Below, piece after piece: positions 8,386-15,707 of a stretch of 64,000 nucleotides of DNA. The notes below the pieces were generated by a model. It made no database searches. It was not told the DNA's origin and saw nothing but the letters and a program-made list of their open reading frames with translations. This DNA is from Bog-950 sp046329495. Lineage in GTDB: Bacteria > Bacteroidota > Bacteroidia > Chitinophagales > LD1. The stretch is from the NCBI GenBank assembly GCA_046329495.1, contig JAXLUO010000012.1, positions 48,295 through 112,294 of the forward strand. Reading direction: 5' to 3'. The first letter of the stretch is position 1; every line of letters starts with the position of its first letter. Both the position numbers and the translations under genes were made by a program.

Positions 8386-9004
8386 TACGCGTTTGTTGTT
8401 TGGCGTTCGTTGTTTGTTGTTTTCTCTCTTATCTATGTAGTTTAGCATTCCATCTTCTGCAGTTGTCATATTGAGCATTCCGCTAAATAAACAGCAGCGA
8501 AATATCTCCTGCTATTTAAGCGCTGATAAGGACTAATCTGATACAAATCAAACAGCTTGTCATGGCGAGGGGCATTCAATAAAAATCAATTAGCTATCGT
8601 CCCGAAGCCATCTTCTGCTTTGTTTTTTTATTTGCAACCATCAACAGCATAACTTAATCACAATATCGAAGTTCGAGTTTTGCCGAGGCTACGTAATACA
8701 AAAATCGCTCTTCATGCAATGTGTTTCACGTTCTCTCAAGGTTCGATAAATGGTAACCCGTAGGGAAGAAATCGGCCTTGTCGAACTAGGAGCATATGGG
8801 CAGCACTCGTTTTTAATGGGCGCTAACGTTTCGGGGCTTGACGAGGCAGACATTTAAAAGCATTTCACTGCAACCCCGCACTAGTGTAAATAAAAAGCAA
8901 AACTGTTTGATGAACTACTGTTCGCATGCTTTCACTATGCCCTTGTTAGGTGCATGTGCTACTCTTCGTCTGAGACGAACCGTTCCATATTTAAAGAAAT
9001 CATT
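8386..9004. other. 619-base intergenic stretch at the left edge of the accessory island
   Basis: No convincing gene. It begins with a low-complexity GTTTGTTGTTTGGCGTTC run (about 8390-8425), then shows text-like fragments reminiscent of dispersed GTCAT...GAG intergenic repeats known in Bacteroidota (about 8465-8600; only one copy is in this window). It ends with the attC-like inverted repeat at 8820-8953. Short ORFs here have no protein-like features. Confidence 0.6.
8820..8953. repeat. attC-like inverted repeat, site 1
   Basis: The outer arms GCGCTAAC (8820-8827) and GTTAGGTGC (8945-8953) are partly complementary; the right arm begins with GTTAGGT, which fits the integron GTTRRRY box. Inside, a 5-base spacer and GGGGC (8833-8837) face GCCC (8939-8942), so two short paired boxes are set off by unpaired spacers as in attC sites. 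Total length is about 134 bases, within the attC range. It lies on the 3' side of the 9005 gene. No integrase is visible, so this is a structural resemblance only. Confidence 0.35.
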
Positions 9005-9808
9005 TTATTTTTTGTCGTTACCTTTGAGCTGAGTTGTAACTTTTCCGATCAGCTGCTCACCCTGTTTGATTTTATCTTCTTGCTCTTTATTCTTTATTTT
9101 TTCGTCAAGGATAAGTTCTATTCCGAGTTTTACAACAGGAAAAATGTCTAAACATTCCTGTTCTGAAAGCTCATGTATTCCTTTACTTAAAATTCCATAA
9201 AGAGATTTGTTCTTAACCAAAAATCCTGGAAGAAATGATTTTAACATTTCTATTTTTTCATCCATCCTCCCCTTTGCGTATTTCTCTTCATTCCAACTCG
9301 CACCTTTCTTAGCAGCTATATGTGCTTGTTCAATGAGTTTTTCAAATACTCGTCTGAGATAAACAAAAGCACCAATGCCAATACCATGAGAAATTAATCC
9401 AACGCCACGACTAAACTCTGCAAAATGGTCGCCTAAAATCTTACGATATTTATTTATTTCTCCCTTCGTAAGGGATGCAATTGATGGGAACTGTCCAATT
9501 TTGAGAAAGGCAAATTCCGAAGGGAGGGTTTTATAGATAATTTCAATTTCATGCTTGTCATCTCTGCCACACGTGAGCGTTAAACCTAATGTCATTGGAA
9601 GCCTAAGTGTTTGACTAACTTCATAACGAGCGGGTGAATTTCCCTTTCGGTGGTATGTTGTGTCCTTGCCGCAAAATATACACGGTCCATCAAGTTTTCC
9701 GTTAAAACAAATGATATCTCTAATTACAGTGTCGTCGTCTTCCTTCCATTTGATGATGTCATAAAGGGGTGTTTCAAAAACAAATTGTTCGGGTGTTATC
9801 TTATCCAT
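9005..9808 (-). CDS. Hypothetical protein with N-terminal Cys/His motif
   Basis: 267 residues, not assigned to a family with confidence. An N-terminal CIFCGK (near residue 43), a nearby His and a later CGRDDKH suggest a small zinc ribbon. The middle (about 130-160) reads as helical, with GIGAFVYLRRVFEKLIEQAH, and the C-terminal third has SKGIHELSEQECLDIFPVVKLGI, an arrangement common in DUF4145-like proteins of defence or mobile islands. The last ~25 residues are Lys/Glu/Gln-rich. The DNA is visibly more AT-rich than flanking core genes, which fits horizontal transfer. The start ATG at 9808 gives the full N-terminus. It is flanked by attC-like sites. Confidence 0.7.
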   Translation of the reverse strand: MDKITPEQFVFETPLYDIIKWKEDDDTVIRDIICFNGKLDGPCIFCGKDTTYHRKGNSPARYEVSQTLRLPMTLGLTLTCGRDDKHEIEIIYKTLPSEFAFLKIGQFPSIASLTKGEINKYRKILGDHFAEFSRGVGLISHGIGIGAFVYLRRVFEKLIEQAHIAAKKGASWNEEKYAKGRMDEKIEMLKSFLPGFLVKNKSLYGILSKGIHELSEQECLDIFPVVKLGIELILDEKIKNKEQEDKIKQGEQLIGKVTTQLKGNDKK

Positions 9809-9865
9809 AATTACTTTGTTGGTTTCCTGCAGTCAGTTTCAAGTTAGCACTGTCGCCAAGCGTTG

Positions 9866-9946
9866 CAATTAACATATTGGGGCTTTGCATTGGTGGGCTT
9901 TTGAAAAAGGGTAAAATTGATTGCCAGTACCAAAATTTGTTAATTG
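9866..9946. repeat. attC-like inverted repeat, site 2
   Basis: CAATTAAC (9866-9873) and GTTAATTG (9939-9946) are perfectly complementary 8-base arms. Inside, TTGG (9877-9880) faces CCAA (9930-9933) across spacers of 3 and 5 bases. It shares TAAC-N5-GGGGCTT with site 1 at 8824-8839. The 81-base length and two-box layout resemble attC. It lies between the 9005 and 10022 genes, on the 3' side of the latter. Confidence 0.35.
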
Positions 9947-10021
9947 TCTAATGTTTCTATTCTCACAATCCCACCACTAACACAAAACCCGTATAGGTAT
10001 GGTTTTTGTGTTTCCGTGATC

Positions 10022-10393
10022 TCAAAAGAATAATGGGTCTGTTGTTGTTAAGAACTCAATGCAATTATTGAGTCTGTTTTCTACTTCTGTATAAAAGTCA
10101 TTGTCGAATTCTTCAAGGAATTTATCAAGTCTGTATTTATCTCCTTTCGGATTGTCTGACAAGGGGTTTTTACTGAGCGTTCCAGTGTGAAATGGAGGTG
10201 AAGTAAGTGAAATCTCTATCTTTTGTCCATTACAAAAGAAACTATTAAGCGAATTGGTAAATTTTAAAACATATTCTCCGTCAACAATTGGGCTTTTGTA
10301 ATGGAGAACTTGCTTGTTTTCAAATGTGAAATTTCGTTTGCCTTTCCAAGCTGTTATTGCTTCTTGTATGGCTTCGATTGCTGTCTTATTCAT
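10022..10393 (-). CDS. Small hypothetical protein
   Basis: 123 residues, no family recognised. It has no signal peptide or membrane segment. The sequence mixes a Lys-rich N-terminal half (AITAWKGKRNFTF) with beta-type segments (GEYVLKFTNSLNSFF, KIEISLTSPPFH) and an acidic C-terminus (FLEEFDNDFYTEVENRLNN). It is AT-rich, reads in the same direction as the 9005 gene and is separated from it by attC-like site 2. It is a plausible cassette gene of unknown function. It starts at the ATG at 10393. Confidence 0.6.
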   Translation of the reverse strand: MNKTAIEAIQEAITAWKGKRNFTFENKQVLHYKSPIVDGEYVLKFTNSLNSFFCNGQKIEISLTSPPFHTGTLSKNPLSDNPKGDKYRLDKFLEEFDNDFYTEVENRLNNCIEFLTTTDPLFF

Positions 10394-10710
10394 ATCTCGT
10401 TATTTACCTCTAGTAATTAATAGTTTTGTTAAAGTTATATCGAACTCTTGCGATCCTGGGTTCTAATAAGGGTTCGTGAGCAATAGTTTTTTCAAGCCTT
10501 TTTCATTTCTACTCGACCTCACCTCAAGCCAAACCTTCAGTTAGGCGGACGAGGATGTAACCGGCTGCACATTTGTAATGGCATTTAATTTTAACTCAAT
10601 GTCAAATATAGTTAATTCATATTACGTAGGAAGTATTTCCTACATCCTCGGCAAACGTCATTCTAGCGCAGGCCAGAATCTGTCTGTTCCGTTGTATCCC
10701 AAGCACTGAA
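10394..10710. other. 317-base intergenic stretch
   Basis: AT-rich DNA without a credible ORF. The 3' part holds the truncated copy of the island's palindromic repeat (10656-10691). GTTAGGC near 10530 fits a GTTRRRY box, but I find no matching left arm, so no third attC-like site is called. Confidence 0.5.
10656..10691. repeat. Palindromic intergenic repeat, copy A (short)
   Basis: CGTCATTCTAGCGCAGGCCAG and the following AATCTGTCTGTTCCG match copies B (11229) and C (14434) except for one base, which breaks one stem pair. The later half of the repeat present in B and C is missing or diverged here. Confidence 0.75.
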
Positions 10711-11121
10711 TTAAACTGGGTTGATCAATTCACTTATAGCCGTTAAGATAGCTGCAATGCGATCAAGGTCAACACACGTGAAGGGTCTGTCCTTATCCTC
10801 CAATAACAAGCGCAGACTTTGCCAGTCATCAGATAGAGAGCCAATTGCGATTTCCGGTTTGCCAACATAATCAATCTTGTTACCGGGTATATGCATATAC
10901 GGATCCTTCTCAATAAGGATGTTTTCCTCCAAATATCCATCCAAATATTTTTCCGTTAACACAAGAATTTGAAGTATTTGTTGCTTTTCAATTTTCATCG
11001 TAGCTAATTTAAAGCCTGTGTATGTTCGACTAATAATCTCTTTGACAATCTTGTCTGCTTCGCCTTTAAACAAAAACTTCCCCCAACTCGTACTTTGAAG
11101 CCAAGCTTTCAACCTGGCCAA
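10711..11121 (-). CDS. Hypothetical protein, start uncertain (possibly 5'-degraded)
   Basis: 136 residues from a TTG start at 11121; the first internal ATG (10998) would give 95 residues. No family recognised. The frame stays open upstream to a stop at 11167-11169, and the 13 or so codons there encode a protein-like stretch (IDWQFDAKPVASP), yet contain no ATG, GTG or TTG. The true start may have been lost or may use a rare ATT codon. Content is soluble and mixed: TSWGKFLFKGEADKIVKEI, then a helical segment, then SDDWQSLRLLLEDKDRPFT. It lies between copies A and B of the palindromic repeat, which may have disturbed the 5' end. Confidence 0.5.
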   Translation of the reverse strand: MARLKAWLQSTSWGKFLFKGEADKIVKEIISRTYTGFKLATMKIEKQQILQILVLTEKYLDGYLEENILIEKDPYMHIPGNKIDYVGKPEIAIGSLSDDWQSLRLLLEDKDRPFTCVDLDRIAAILTAISELINPV

Positions 11122-11225
11122 CGGGGAGGCAACTGGTTTTGCATCGAATTGCCAATCAATTATAACTCAATTTCCATGATAGTTTTTCTCATTCTTGTAG
11201 ACAGTAAATCTTGCGCCCCTCTGCA

Positions 11226-11335
11226 GGCGTCATTCTGGCGCAGGCCAGAATCTGTCTGTTCCGGTTTATCTCTAAGCACCTCCATTTTTTGTATCATCCT
11301 GCAATCCCATAATCCTACCAATCTTGGTTCAGACA
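11226..11335. repeat. Palindromic intergenic repeat, copy B
   Basis: A perfect 8-bp stem, ATTCTGGC (11232-11239) with GCCAGAAT (11244-11251), has a GCAG loop. It continues into TCTGTCTGTTCC and, about 45 bases later, a run ATCCTGCAATCC...AATCC...AATCTTGGTTCAGACA. Copy C repeats the same order and spacing. Confidence 0.85.
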
Positions 11336-11409
11336 ATGGCAGCCGATTGAAATGCGCGACCGGATAATAACCAGTTAACCTGTTAACCGGTGTTTGCAGT
11401 ATTTTTTTC

Positions 11410-12171
11410 TCACCACGGAATTTCCCCTGTTTCAGGGTTCGTTTCTTCGCAGAAAAATTTACCGGTTACCCCATCATCAGCTATTAACGCATATTTTACA
11501 ATTCGCTTACCTGCGTCTTCTACCGTGCCTGTGCCGCGATGATGGTTAAAATCCGTTTTTGTAAAGCCCGGACTAACTGCATTAATCTTGAAATTAGTAT
11601 CCCGCAGTTCATACGCCAAATTAACGGTGTACATGTTTAGCGCCGATTTCGACGATAAATAAACGGCGCCTTTATGGTTGTAATATTTATAAGTTGGGTC
11701 GCTGTGCAAGGTAATAGAACCTTGACTTGAACTTACCATCACGATTCTTGGATGATCCGATTTCTTAAGTAAATCCAAAAACGCTTGTGTAACTCTTATT
11801 ACCCCGTAAACATTGATGTCGTAAACGGCTTTAAAAACGTCTATCTCGGTATGCTGGGCAGTTTGCGGAATAAAATTTCCCTTATCATCGAACCTGGCAC
11901 CTGAAATTCCGGAGTTGTTGATGAGCACATCCAAAACATCTGTCTTTTTACCGATCTCCAACCGGGCATTGTTTACAGAGTTTTCGTCGGTTACATCAAT
12001 TTGAATCGCTTCAACATTATTTAATCCTTCCGCCTGCAATTGCGCAACGGCTTTTTGGCCGTTTAGCACATCCCGGCTGCCGAGGTAAACGTAAAATCCT
12101 TGTTGCAATAATTGCCTTGCTGTTTCAAAGCCTATGCTTTTGTTGGCTCCTGTTATAAATGCTTTCTTCAC
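11410..12171 (-). CDS. Short-chain dehydrogenase/reductase (SDR)
   Basis: 253 residues, the normal length for a classical SDR. It is an NAD(P)-dependent oxidoreductase acting on an unknown alcohol or carbonyl. Visible: cofactor loop TGANKSIG (7-14), LINNSG (about 89-94), the catalytic Ser within VSSSQG, and YLSSK with Tyr171 and Lys175. A following VSPGFTKTDFN matches the PG motif. A basic Arg/Lys after the glycine loop (LGSRD) hints at NADPH preference. It lies downstream of the Crp/Fnr gene, with a TTACCA..TGGTAA palindrome 58 bases before its ATG, so control by that regulator is likely. Confidence 0.92.
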   Translation of the reverse strand: MKKAFITGANKSIGFETARQLLQQGFYVYLGSRDVLNGQKAVAQLQAEGLNNVEAIQIDVTDENSVNNARLEIGKKTDVLDVLINNSGISGARFDDKGNFIPQTAQHTEIDVFKAVYDINVYGVIRVTQAFLDLLKKSDHPRIVMVSSSQGSITLHSDPTYKYYNHKGAVYLSSKSALNMYTVNLAYELRDTNFKINAVSPGFTKTDFNHHRGTGTVEDAGKRIVKYALIADDGVTGKFFCEETNPETGEIPW

Positions 12172-12228
12172 TTTTTGTCGATTTAAAATTTAATGTTGCA
12201 AAGTTGCCTTGGCAAAAAATCAAATCGC

Positions 12229-12242
12229 TTACCATTTGGTAA
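12229..12242. promoter_or_regulatory. Palindromic operator upstream of the SDR gene
   Basis: TTACCATTTGGTAA is a perfect 6-2-6 inverted repeat lying 58 bases before the SDR start and just past the regulator's stop. The identical 14-mer recurs at 12847-12860 upstream of the regulator. Identity at both promoters points to a binding site of the encoded regulator. Confidence 0.65.
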
Positions 12243-12251
12243 AAAGTGCTT

Positions 12252-12812
12252 TTAGCGGATGTTTTTCCTTATTCTGCTCAGCGATTGTTGCGTAATACCT
12301 AAATAGGAAGCGACATAAGAAAGCGGAACGCGATTGGCAAGCGTGGGGAATTTTTGCAAAAATGTTAGGTAACGGGTTGTTGCGTCCTCAGCAACTAATG
12401 AACTTCTTCGATCCAGTTTTTCAACTAAGGCCTTATGAAAAATCTTATTGGTAATGTCGTTCCAGCCAACTATGGTGTTCGAAAGTTCGTTCCAGCTCTG
12501 TTGCGAAAATACAAGGAGCTTACAATCGGTTACCGCCTGAATATATTCTGTCATTGGTTCACCATTAGAAGGATTGGCGAACAAGTGCTTTTCATCAATA
12601 AAATACTTTGTAATCTCTTCGCCTTTGTGGTTGTAATAGCAAATGCGTAATACACCTTCTAAAACAAACACAAACTGGTTGAACATTTTTCCGGCCTCCG
12701 CAAAGTATTCATCTTTGCGAAGGTCTTTTTCGTCAGCCTTGCTTGTAATCAGGTCAATTTGCTGTTTGTTCAGGTTGCCAAACTGTAAAAGATATTCTAT
12801 TAACTCTTTCAT
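12252..12812 (-). CDS. Crp/Fnr-family transcriptional regulator
   Basis: 186 residues from the ATG at 12812. The longer frame to 12881 would run through the operator at 12847 and adds no domain. An N-terminal cyclic-nucleotide-binding-like beta-barrel carries EYFAEAGKMFNQFVFVLEGVLRI. A connecting helix and a C-terminal winged helix follow, with RVPLSYVASYLGITQQSLSRIRK as the recognition helix region. Cys residues of an Fe-S cluster are absent. This small Crp subtype is abundant in Bacteroidota and usually governs a neighbouring enzyme gene, here the SDR. Identical palindromes before both genes imply autoregulation and SDR control. Confidence 0.88.
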   Translation of the reverse strand: MKELIEYLLQFGNLNKQQIDLITSKADEKDLRKDEYFAEAGKMFNQFVFVLEGVLRICYYNHKGEEITKYFIDEKHLFANPSNGEPMTEYIQAVTDCKLLVFSQQSWNELSNTIVGWNDITNKIFHKALVEKLDRRSSLVAEDATTRYLTFLQKFPTLANRVPLSYVASYLGITQQSLSRIRKNIR

Positions 12813-12846
12813 TCGTGTAAGGTAGGCAATACTAAGTTGCCGAAAT

Positions 12847-12860
12847 TTACCATTTGGTAA
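12847..12860. promoter_or_regulatory. Palindromic operator upstream of the Crp/Fnr gene
   Basis: Second exact copy of TTACCATTTGGTAA, 35 bases before the regulator ATG, followed by AAAAA as in the first copy. Its position over the expected promoter suggests autorepression. Confidence 0.65.
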
Positions 12861-12935
12861 AAAATATACAGTGCTACACACTGGCAGGCAACAGCCGGAA
12901 GGGGATTGCCTGCACCACGGGTTGGTTGGTTATGG

Positions 12936-13859
12936 TTAATTAAATGAGTGCCTGAATTCTAAAGGAGAAAGCTTGGTTTTTGATTTAAAGAACTTGCTGA
13001 ACGATTGTAAATGCCCGAACCCCAGTTGATAAGCAATTTCGCTTACGTCTAAATCGGTAGTCGATAATTGCTCTTTGGCTTTTGCAATCAGCTTTTCATG
13101 TATGTGTTGCTGCGTGGTTAGTCCTGTTAATGCCTTTAGCAAACCGCCGAGATAATTAGGCGAAACGTTCAGTGTTTGTGCTACATATTGAACACTTGGC
13201 AATCCTTTCGAAATCAAATCATCGGCGTTAAAATAATCGTCTAACAATTTTTCCAGACGTCCTAAAATTTGATGATTCGCTTTTTCTCTTGTAATAAATT
13301 GCCGATTGTAAAATCTTTCCGAATAATTGAGCAATGCCTCAATGTGCGATATAATGATTGGTTTGCTGAATTTGTCAATACTGGTATAATACTCTTGCTG
13401 AATATTGGCTATAATACCGTCTATTGTTTCTTCTTCCTTTTCCGATAGAAACAGCGCCTCATTTATCGAGTAATTAAAAAAATCGTATTGCTTAATTTTT
13501 TTAGCAAGTGGAGTGTTCCAGATAAAATCGGGGTGGATCAGCATTACCCATTTCCAGCCCGAGGGTTCAGTAGTTTCGGAAGGATTATGTTCAATGCTGA
13601 AAACCTGATTAGGCGACATAAAGAACATGGTGCCTTCGTTAAAGTCATAGGCTTGCTGGCCGTATTTAAAGGTGCCTGTAAAATTTCGTTTTAAGGCAAT
13701 AGAATAGAAGTCAAGCACCAGGGTTGAAACGCTTTCAGGGAATTTTTGTGCCTCTTCAAGATTAATGACGCTCACCAGCGGATGTGCAGGTTTTGGCAAA
13801 TTTCTAAACTGGTGAAATTCACTAATAGTCTTTATTCTGAAAGGCTTTTTATGCGGCAT
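12936..13859 (-). CDS. AraC-family transcriptional regulator
   Basis: 307 residues. The N-terminal ~190 residues are a cupin-like sensor part (TFKYGQQAYDFNEGTMFFMSPNQVF). The C-terminal ~100 residues hold two helix-turn-helix motifs: SVQYVAQTLNVSPNYLGGLLK and the conserved DVSEIAYQLGFGHLQSFSKFF ending in SPLEFR. The ligand is unknown. The VOC gene lies upstream in the same direction, only 6 bases away, so the pair is co-transcribed. In this group such regulators typically control a nearby oxidoreductase or detoxification enzyme. Confidence 0.93.
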   Translation of the reverse strand: MPHKKPFRIKTISEFHQFRNLPKPAHPLVSVINLEEAQKFPESVSTLVLDFYSIALKRNFTGTFKYGQQAYDFNEGTMFFMSPNQVFSIEHNPSETTEPSGWKWVMLIHPDFIWNTPLAKKIKQYDFFNYSINEALFLSEKEEETIDGIIANIQQEYYTSIDKFSKPIIISHIEALLNYSERFYNRQFITREKANHQILGRLEKLLDDYFNADDLISKGLPSVQYVAQTLNVSPNYLGGLLKALTGLTTQQHIHEKLIAKAKEQLSTTDLDVSEIAYQLGFGHLQSFSKFFKSKTKLSPLEFRHSFN

Positions 13860-13865
13860 ATAATA

Positions 13866-14276
13866 TTAACGGTCAGCGTCAAATTTTTTGATGGCATCCC
13901 TGCTTAAAGGCGTAAAGAAGTTGACCAAATTACCGTCAGGGTCACGGAACAAAAGCGATTTATTTCCCCAGGGCATGGTGGTTGGTTTTTGCACAATATA
14001 CGGTTCAAGATAATCAACTAATCTTTTGTATTCCTCATCTACATTATTTACCCTGAATTCTATAATCGCAGACCTGTTTTCAGCAGCTTGGGCAACTTCA
14101 GAGCCACCGAAAAACTGCAACGTATTCGTGCTTCCAATGGCCAGGGTAGCCGATTGCGTTTTCAGTTCGGCAAAATCGGGCGTGTATTGAATAGATTCCA
14201 GGCCGGTAATGCGTTCGTAAAAGGCCACTAATTTTTTTATGTCTGCTGTTATAATTCTGATGGAAATGATATTCAT
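13866..14276 (-). CDS. VOC-family protein (glyoxalase/bleomycin-resistance fold)
   Basis: 136 residues, one pair of beta-alpha-beta-beta-beta modules. N-terminal IRIITADIKKLVAFYERITGL and C-terminal LLFRDPDGNLVNFFTPL are typical of the vicinal oxygen chelate fold. A metal-binding Glu may lie in the IIEFRVNNVDEEYKRL strand. The substrate is unknown; fosfomycin- or glyoxalase-like reactions are possible but not shown. It is first in a two-gene unit with the AraC regulator. Confidence 0.88.
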   Translation of the reverse strand: MNIISIRIITADIKKLVAFYERITGLESIQYTPDFAELKTQSATLAIGSTNTLQFFGGSEVAQAAENRSAIIEFRVNNVDEEYKRLVDYLEPYIVQKPTTMPWGNKSLLFRDPDGNLVNFFTPLSRDAIKKFDADR

Positions 14277-14430
14277 GTCGCTATCTTTTTGTTGTCACAA
14301 AAGTGAACAACAACTGTTGAATCAATTTAGCCAAAACAACGTTTGGTTTAGCCTAAAATGAATGGTAAGTCTCTTCGCCGGTTCGGAACTAAGTTCAGTA
14401 GCCAACTCGTCCGGCAGGCTACGCTCGGCA

Positions 14431-14538
14431 GGCGTCATTCTGGCGCAGGCCAGAATCTGTCTGTTCCGATGTATGCCTATGCATTTCCACTTTGTATTCA
14501 TCCTACAATCCTCTAATCCTACGAATCTTAGTTCAGAA
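14431..14538. repeat. Palindromic intergenic repeat, copy C
   Basis: The same 8-bp stem as copy B, ATTCTGGC (14437-14444) and GCCAGAAT (14449-14456), with a GCAG loop, then TCTGTCTGTTCC and the tail ATCCTACAATCC...AATCC...AATCTTAGTTCAGA. The flanking sequence also has GGCAGGC twice (14413 and 14428). Confidence 0.85.
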
Positions 14539-14863
14539 TACGTCAACCCCGCCGCGAAAATGTTAAATCTTTAGTTTTATGCTAATTAAAAGGAATAAAA
14601 ATTGAAAAATAAAAACTAAATAACTATATTTATAGTCCGAACCTGTTCTTTGACATTACCGCAATACGTAAGGGGTATGAGGGCGTTGCCTTGCTGCCGG
14701 GTAATGGAGTATTTGCCTTTTCGCATTTACACCGCCGCTCAAAAAGTTTACACTTTTCTGTGAACTTTTTAAAAGGAGAGACGGATTTAGCCTCTCCAAG
14801 CGCTGCTTAAATCGTTAAAATCAACGCTTTTACCGCTTAAACGGCAAAATGGACCTAACGGAA

Positions 14864-14907
14864 AGTGTAAAGTTTACATTTCAATGTAAACTTTTGTAAA
14901 CCTTTTA
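14864..14907. repeat. GTGTAA repeat unit 1 with perfect palindrome
   Basis: Contains GTTTACATT-TC-AATGTAAAC (14872-14891), a perfect 9-bp inverted repeat, then CTTTTGTAAACCTTTTA. A related unit, with GTAACC in place of GTAAAC, lies at 15479-15522. Confidence 0.6.
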
Positions 14908-15374
14908 CCCATGCAGCGCCTATCGAAGGAATAACCGGTTAAGTCACCACCATGCCCGGCCTTAAACACATTAAAGTTCCGGAGATTTGTGCACGCAAAA
15001 TCAACTGCACAAATGTGCACAAATGAAAACTCCGCTAATGTGTTTGGTTTCCAATTAGTAGAACTAATTCGCTGCGAGCAGTGAACTGAGAACCCTCTTT
15101 GCATATAAAGGATTGTAAAGTCCCGGAAGGCACTAACTGCTTTGTCTGATTTCTGATCTCTGTTTTCTGTTCTCCAATTTCAGAAAGTGTAAAGGAGTGT
15201 AAAGTTAGTTTCGTTAAAATTCTTCGCGCCTTTGTGTGAAACATTCGTTTCTCTGCGTTTTAACACAAAAATTGCTCATATGAAAACTTCTGTAACTTGT
15301 GCACAAGCAAAAACTTGCACAAGCATGCACAAGCAGTGTGGATAACCCTCGAAAGTCGGGATAGAAGAATAATG

Positions 15375-15425
15375 CTTTGCTGCCTGGCCCCCTTCCGATA
15401 TTTCGGAAAGGGTAGGGTAGCAAAG
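15375..15425. other. Long imperfect hairpin in the gene-free region
   Basis: CTTTGCT (15375-15381) pairs perfectly with AGCAAAG (15419-15425). Inside, CC and CCC runs pair with GGG runs, and CCTTCCGA pairs with TTCGGAAAGG around a 2-3 base loop. The result is a stem of about 24 bp with small internal loops. No T-run follows, so it is not a standard terminator; it could be part of a structured RNA or a mobile palindromic element. Confidence 0.5.
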
Positions 15426-15478
15426 AGCATAAGCAAACAGCGAACTCATAACTCAACACTCCTAACTCAAAACTAACA

Positions 15479-15522
15479 AAGTGTAACCCTAACTTCAATG
15501 TAACCTTTTGTAACCTTTTTTC
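15479..15522. repeat. GTGTAA repeat unit 2
   Basis: Begins GTGTAACCCTAACTTCAATG and continues TAACCTTTTGTAACCTTTTTTC. It parallels the unit at 14864-14907 in word order but lacks the strict palindrome. Confidence 0.5.
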
Positions 15523-15660
15523 AGATGGAAGGGGACCCAAATACCCAAAAACCGCGTAAATCATAGAAAATCAGTGTTTATCTGCGTTCCATTGCGTTTA
15601 ATTGCCTGGGCTATTTACGTTCCTGTAAGAGGCTAAACTTTAGCTCATCATACTAAACAA

Positions 15661-15684
15661 AAAGGCCCCCTTGCGGAGGCCTTT
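15661..15684 (-). terminator. Terminator of the SusCD operon
   Basis: AAAGGCC (15661-15667) pairs with GGCCTTT (15678-15684) around a 10-base loop, with T-rich DNA on both sides. It lies 24 bases past the lipoprotein stop in the minus direction. Confidence 0.8.
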
Positions 15685-15707
15685 TTTACTTGGTTGATTA
15701 GTGTTGT

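Larger units (their letters stand above)
14541..15660. other. 1.1-kb hairpin-rich region without a gene
   Basis: No ORF here has protein-like composition; the few open frames overlap each other and all run on one strand by chance. The stretch is built of small inverted repeats (stems at 14775/14792, 14872/14883 and 15375/15419), two related GTGTAA...TTTTGTAAC units, and two clusters of TGCACAA words. Several fragments resemble short dispersed intergenic sequences familiar from Bacteroidota, for example TTCGCGCCTTTGTGTGAAA near 15220 and AATCAGTGTTTATCTGCGTT near 15570. It may be a dumping ground of repeat elements or may encode structured RNA. Confidence 0.6.

Noticed and set aside
8838..9151. 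Two plus-strand ORFs near the attC-like site 1
   Set aside because: They overlap the inverted repeat and the 9005 gene, and are Phe/Leu/Ser-rich by base composition.
10528..10536. Third attC-like GTTAGGC box
   Set aside because: No complementary left arm or inner box was found upstream within the usual length.
14874..15564. Three overlapping minus-strand ORFs in the hairpin-rich region
   Set aside because: They overlap each other in different frames, show compositional bias, and run through the repeats.
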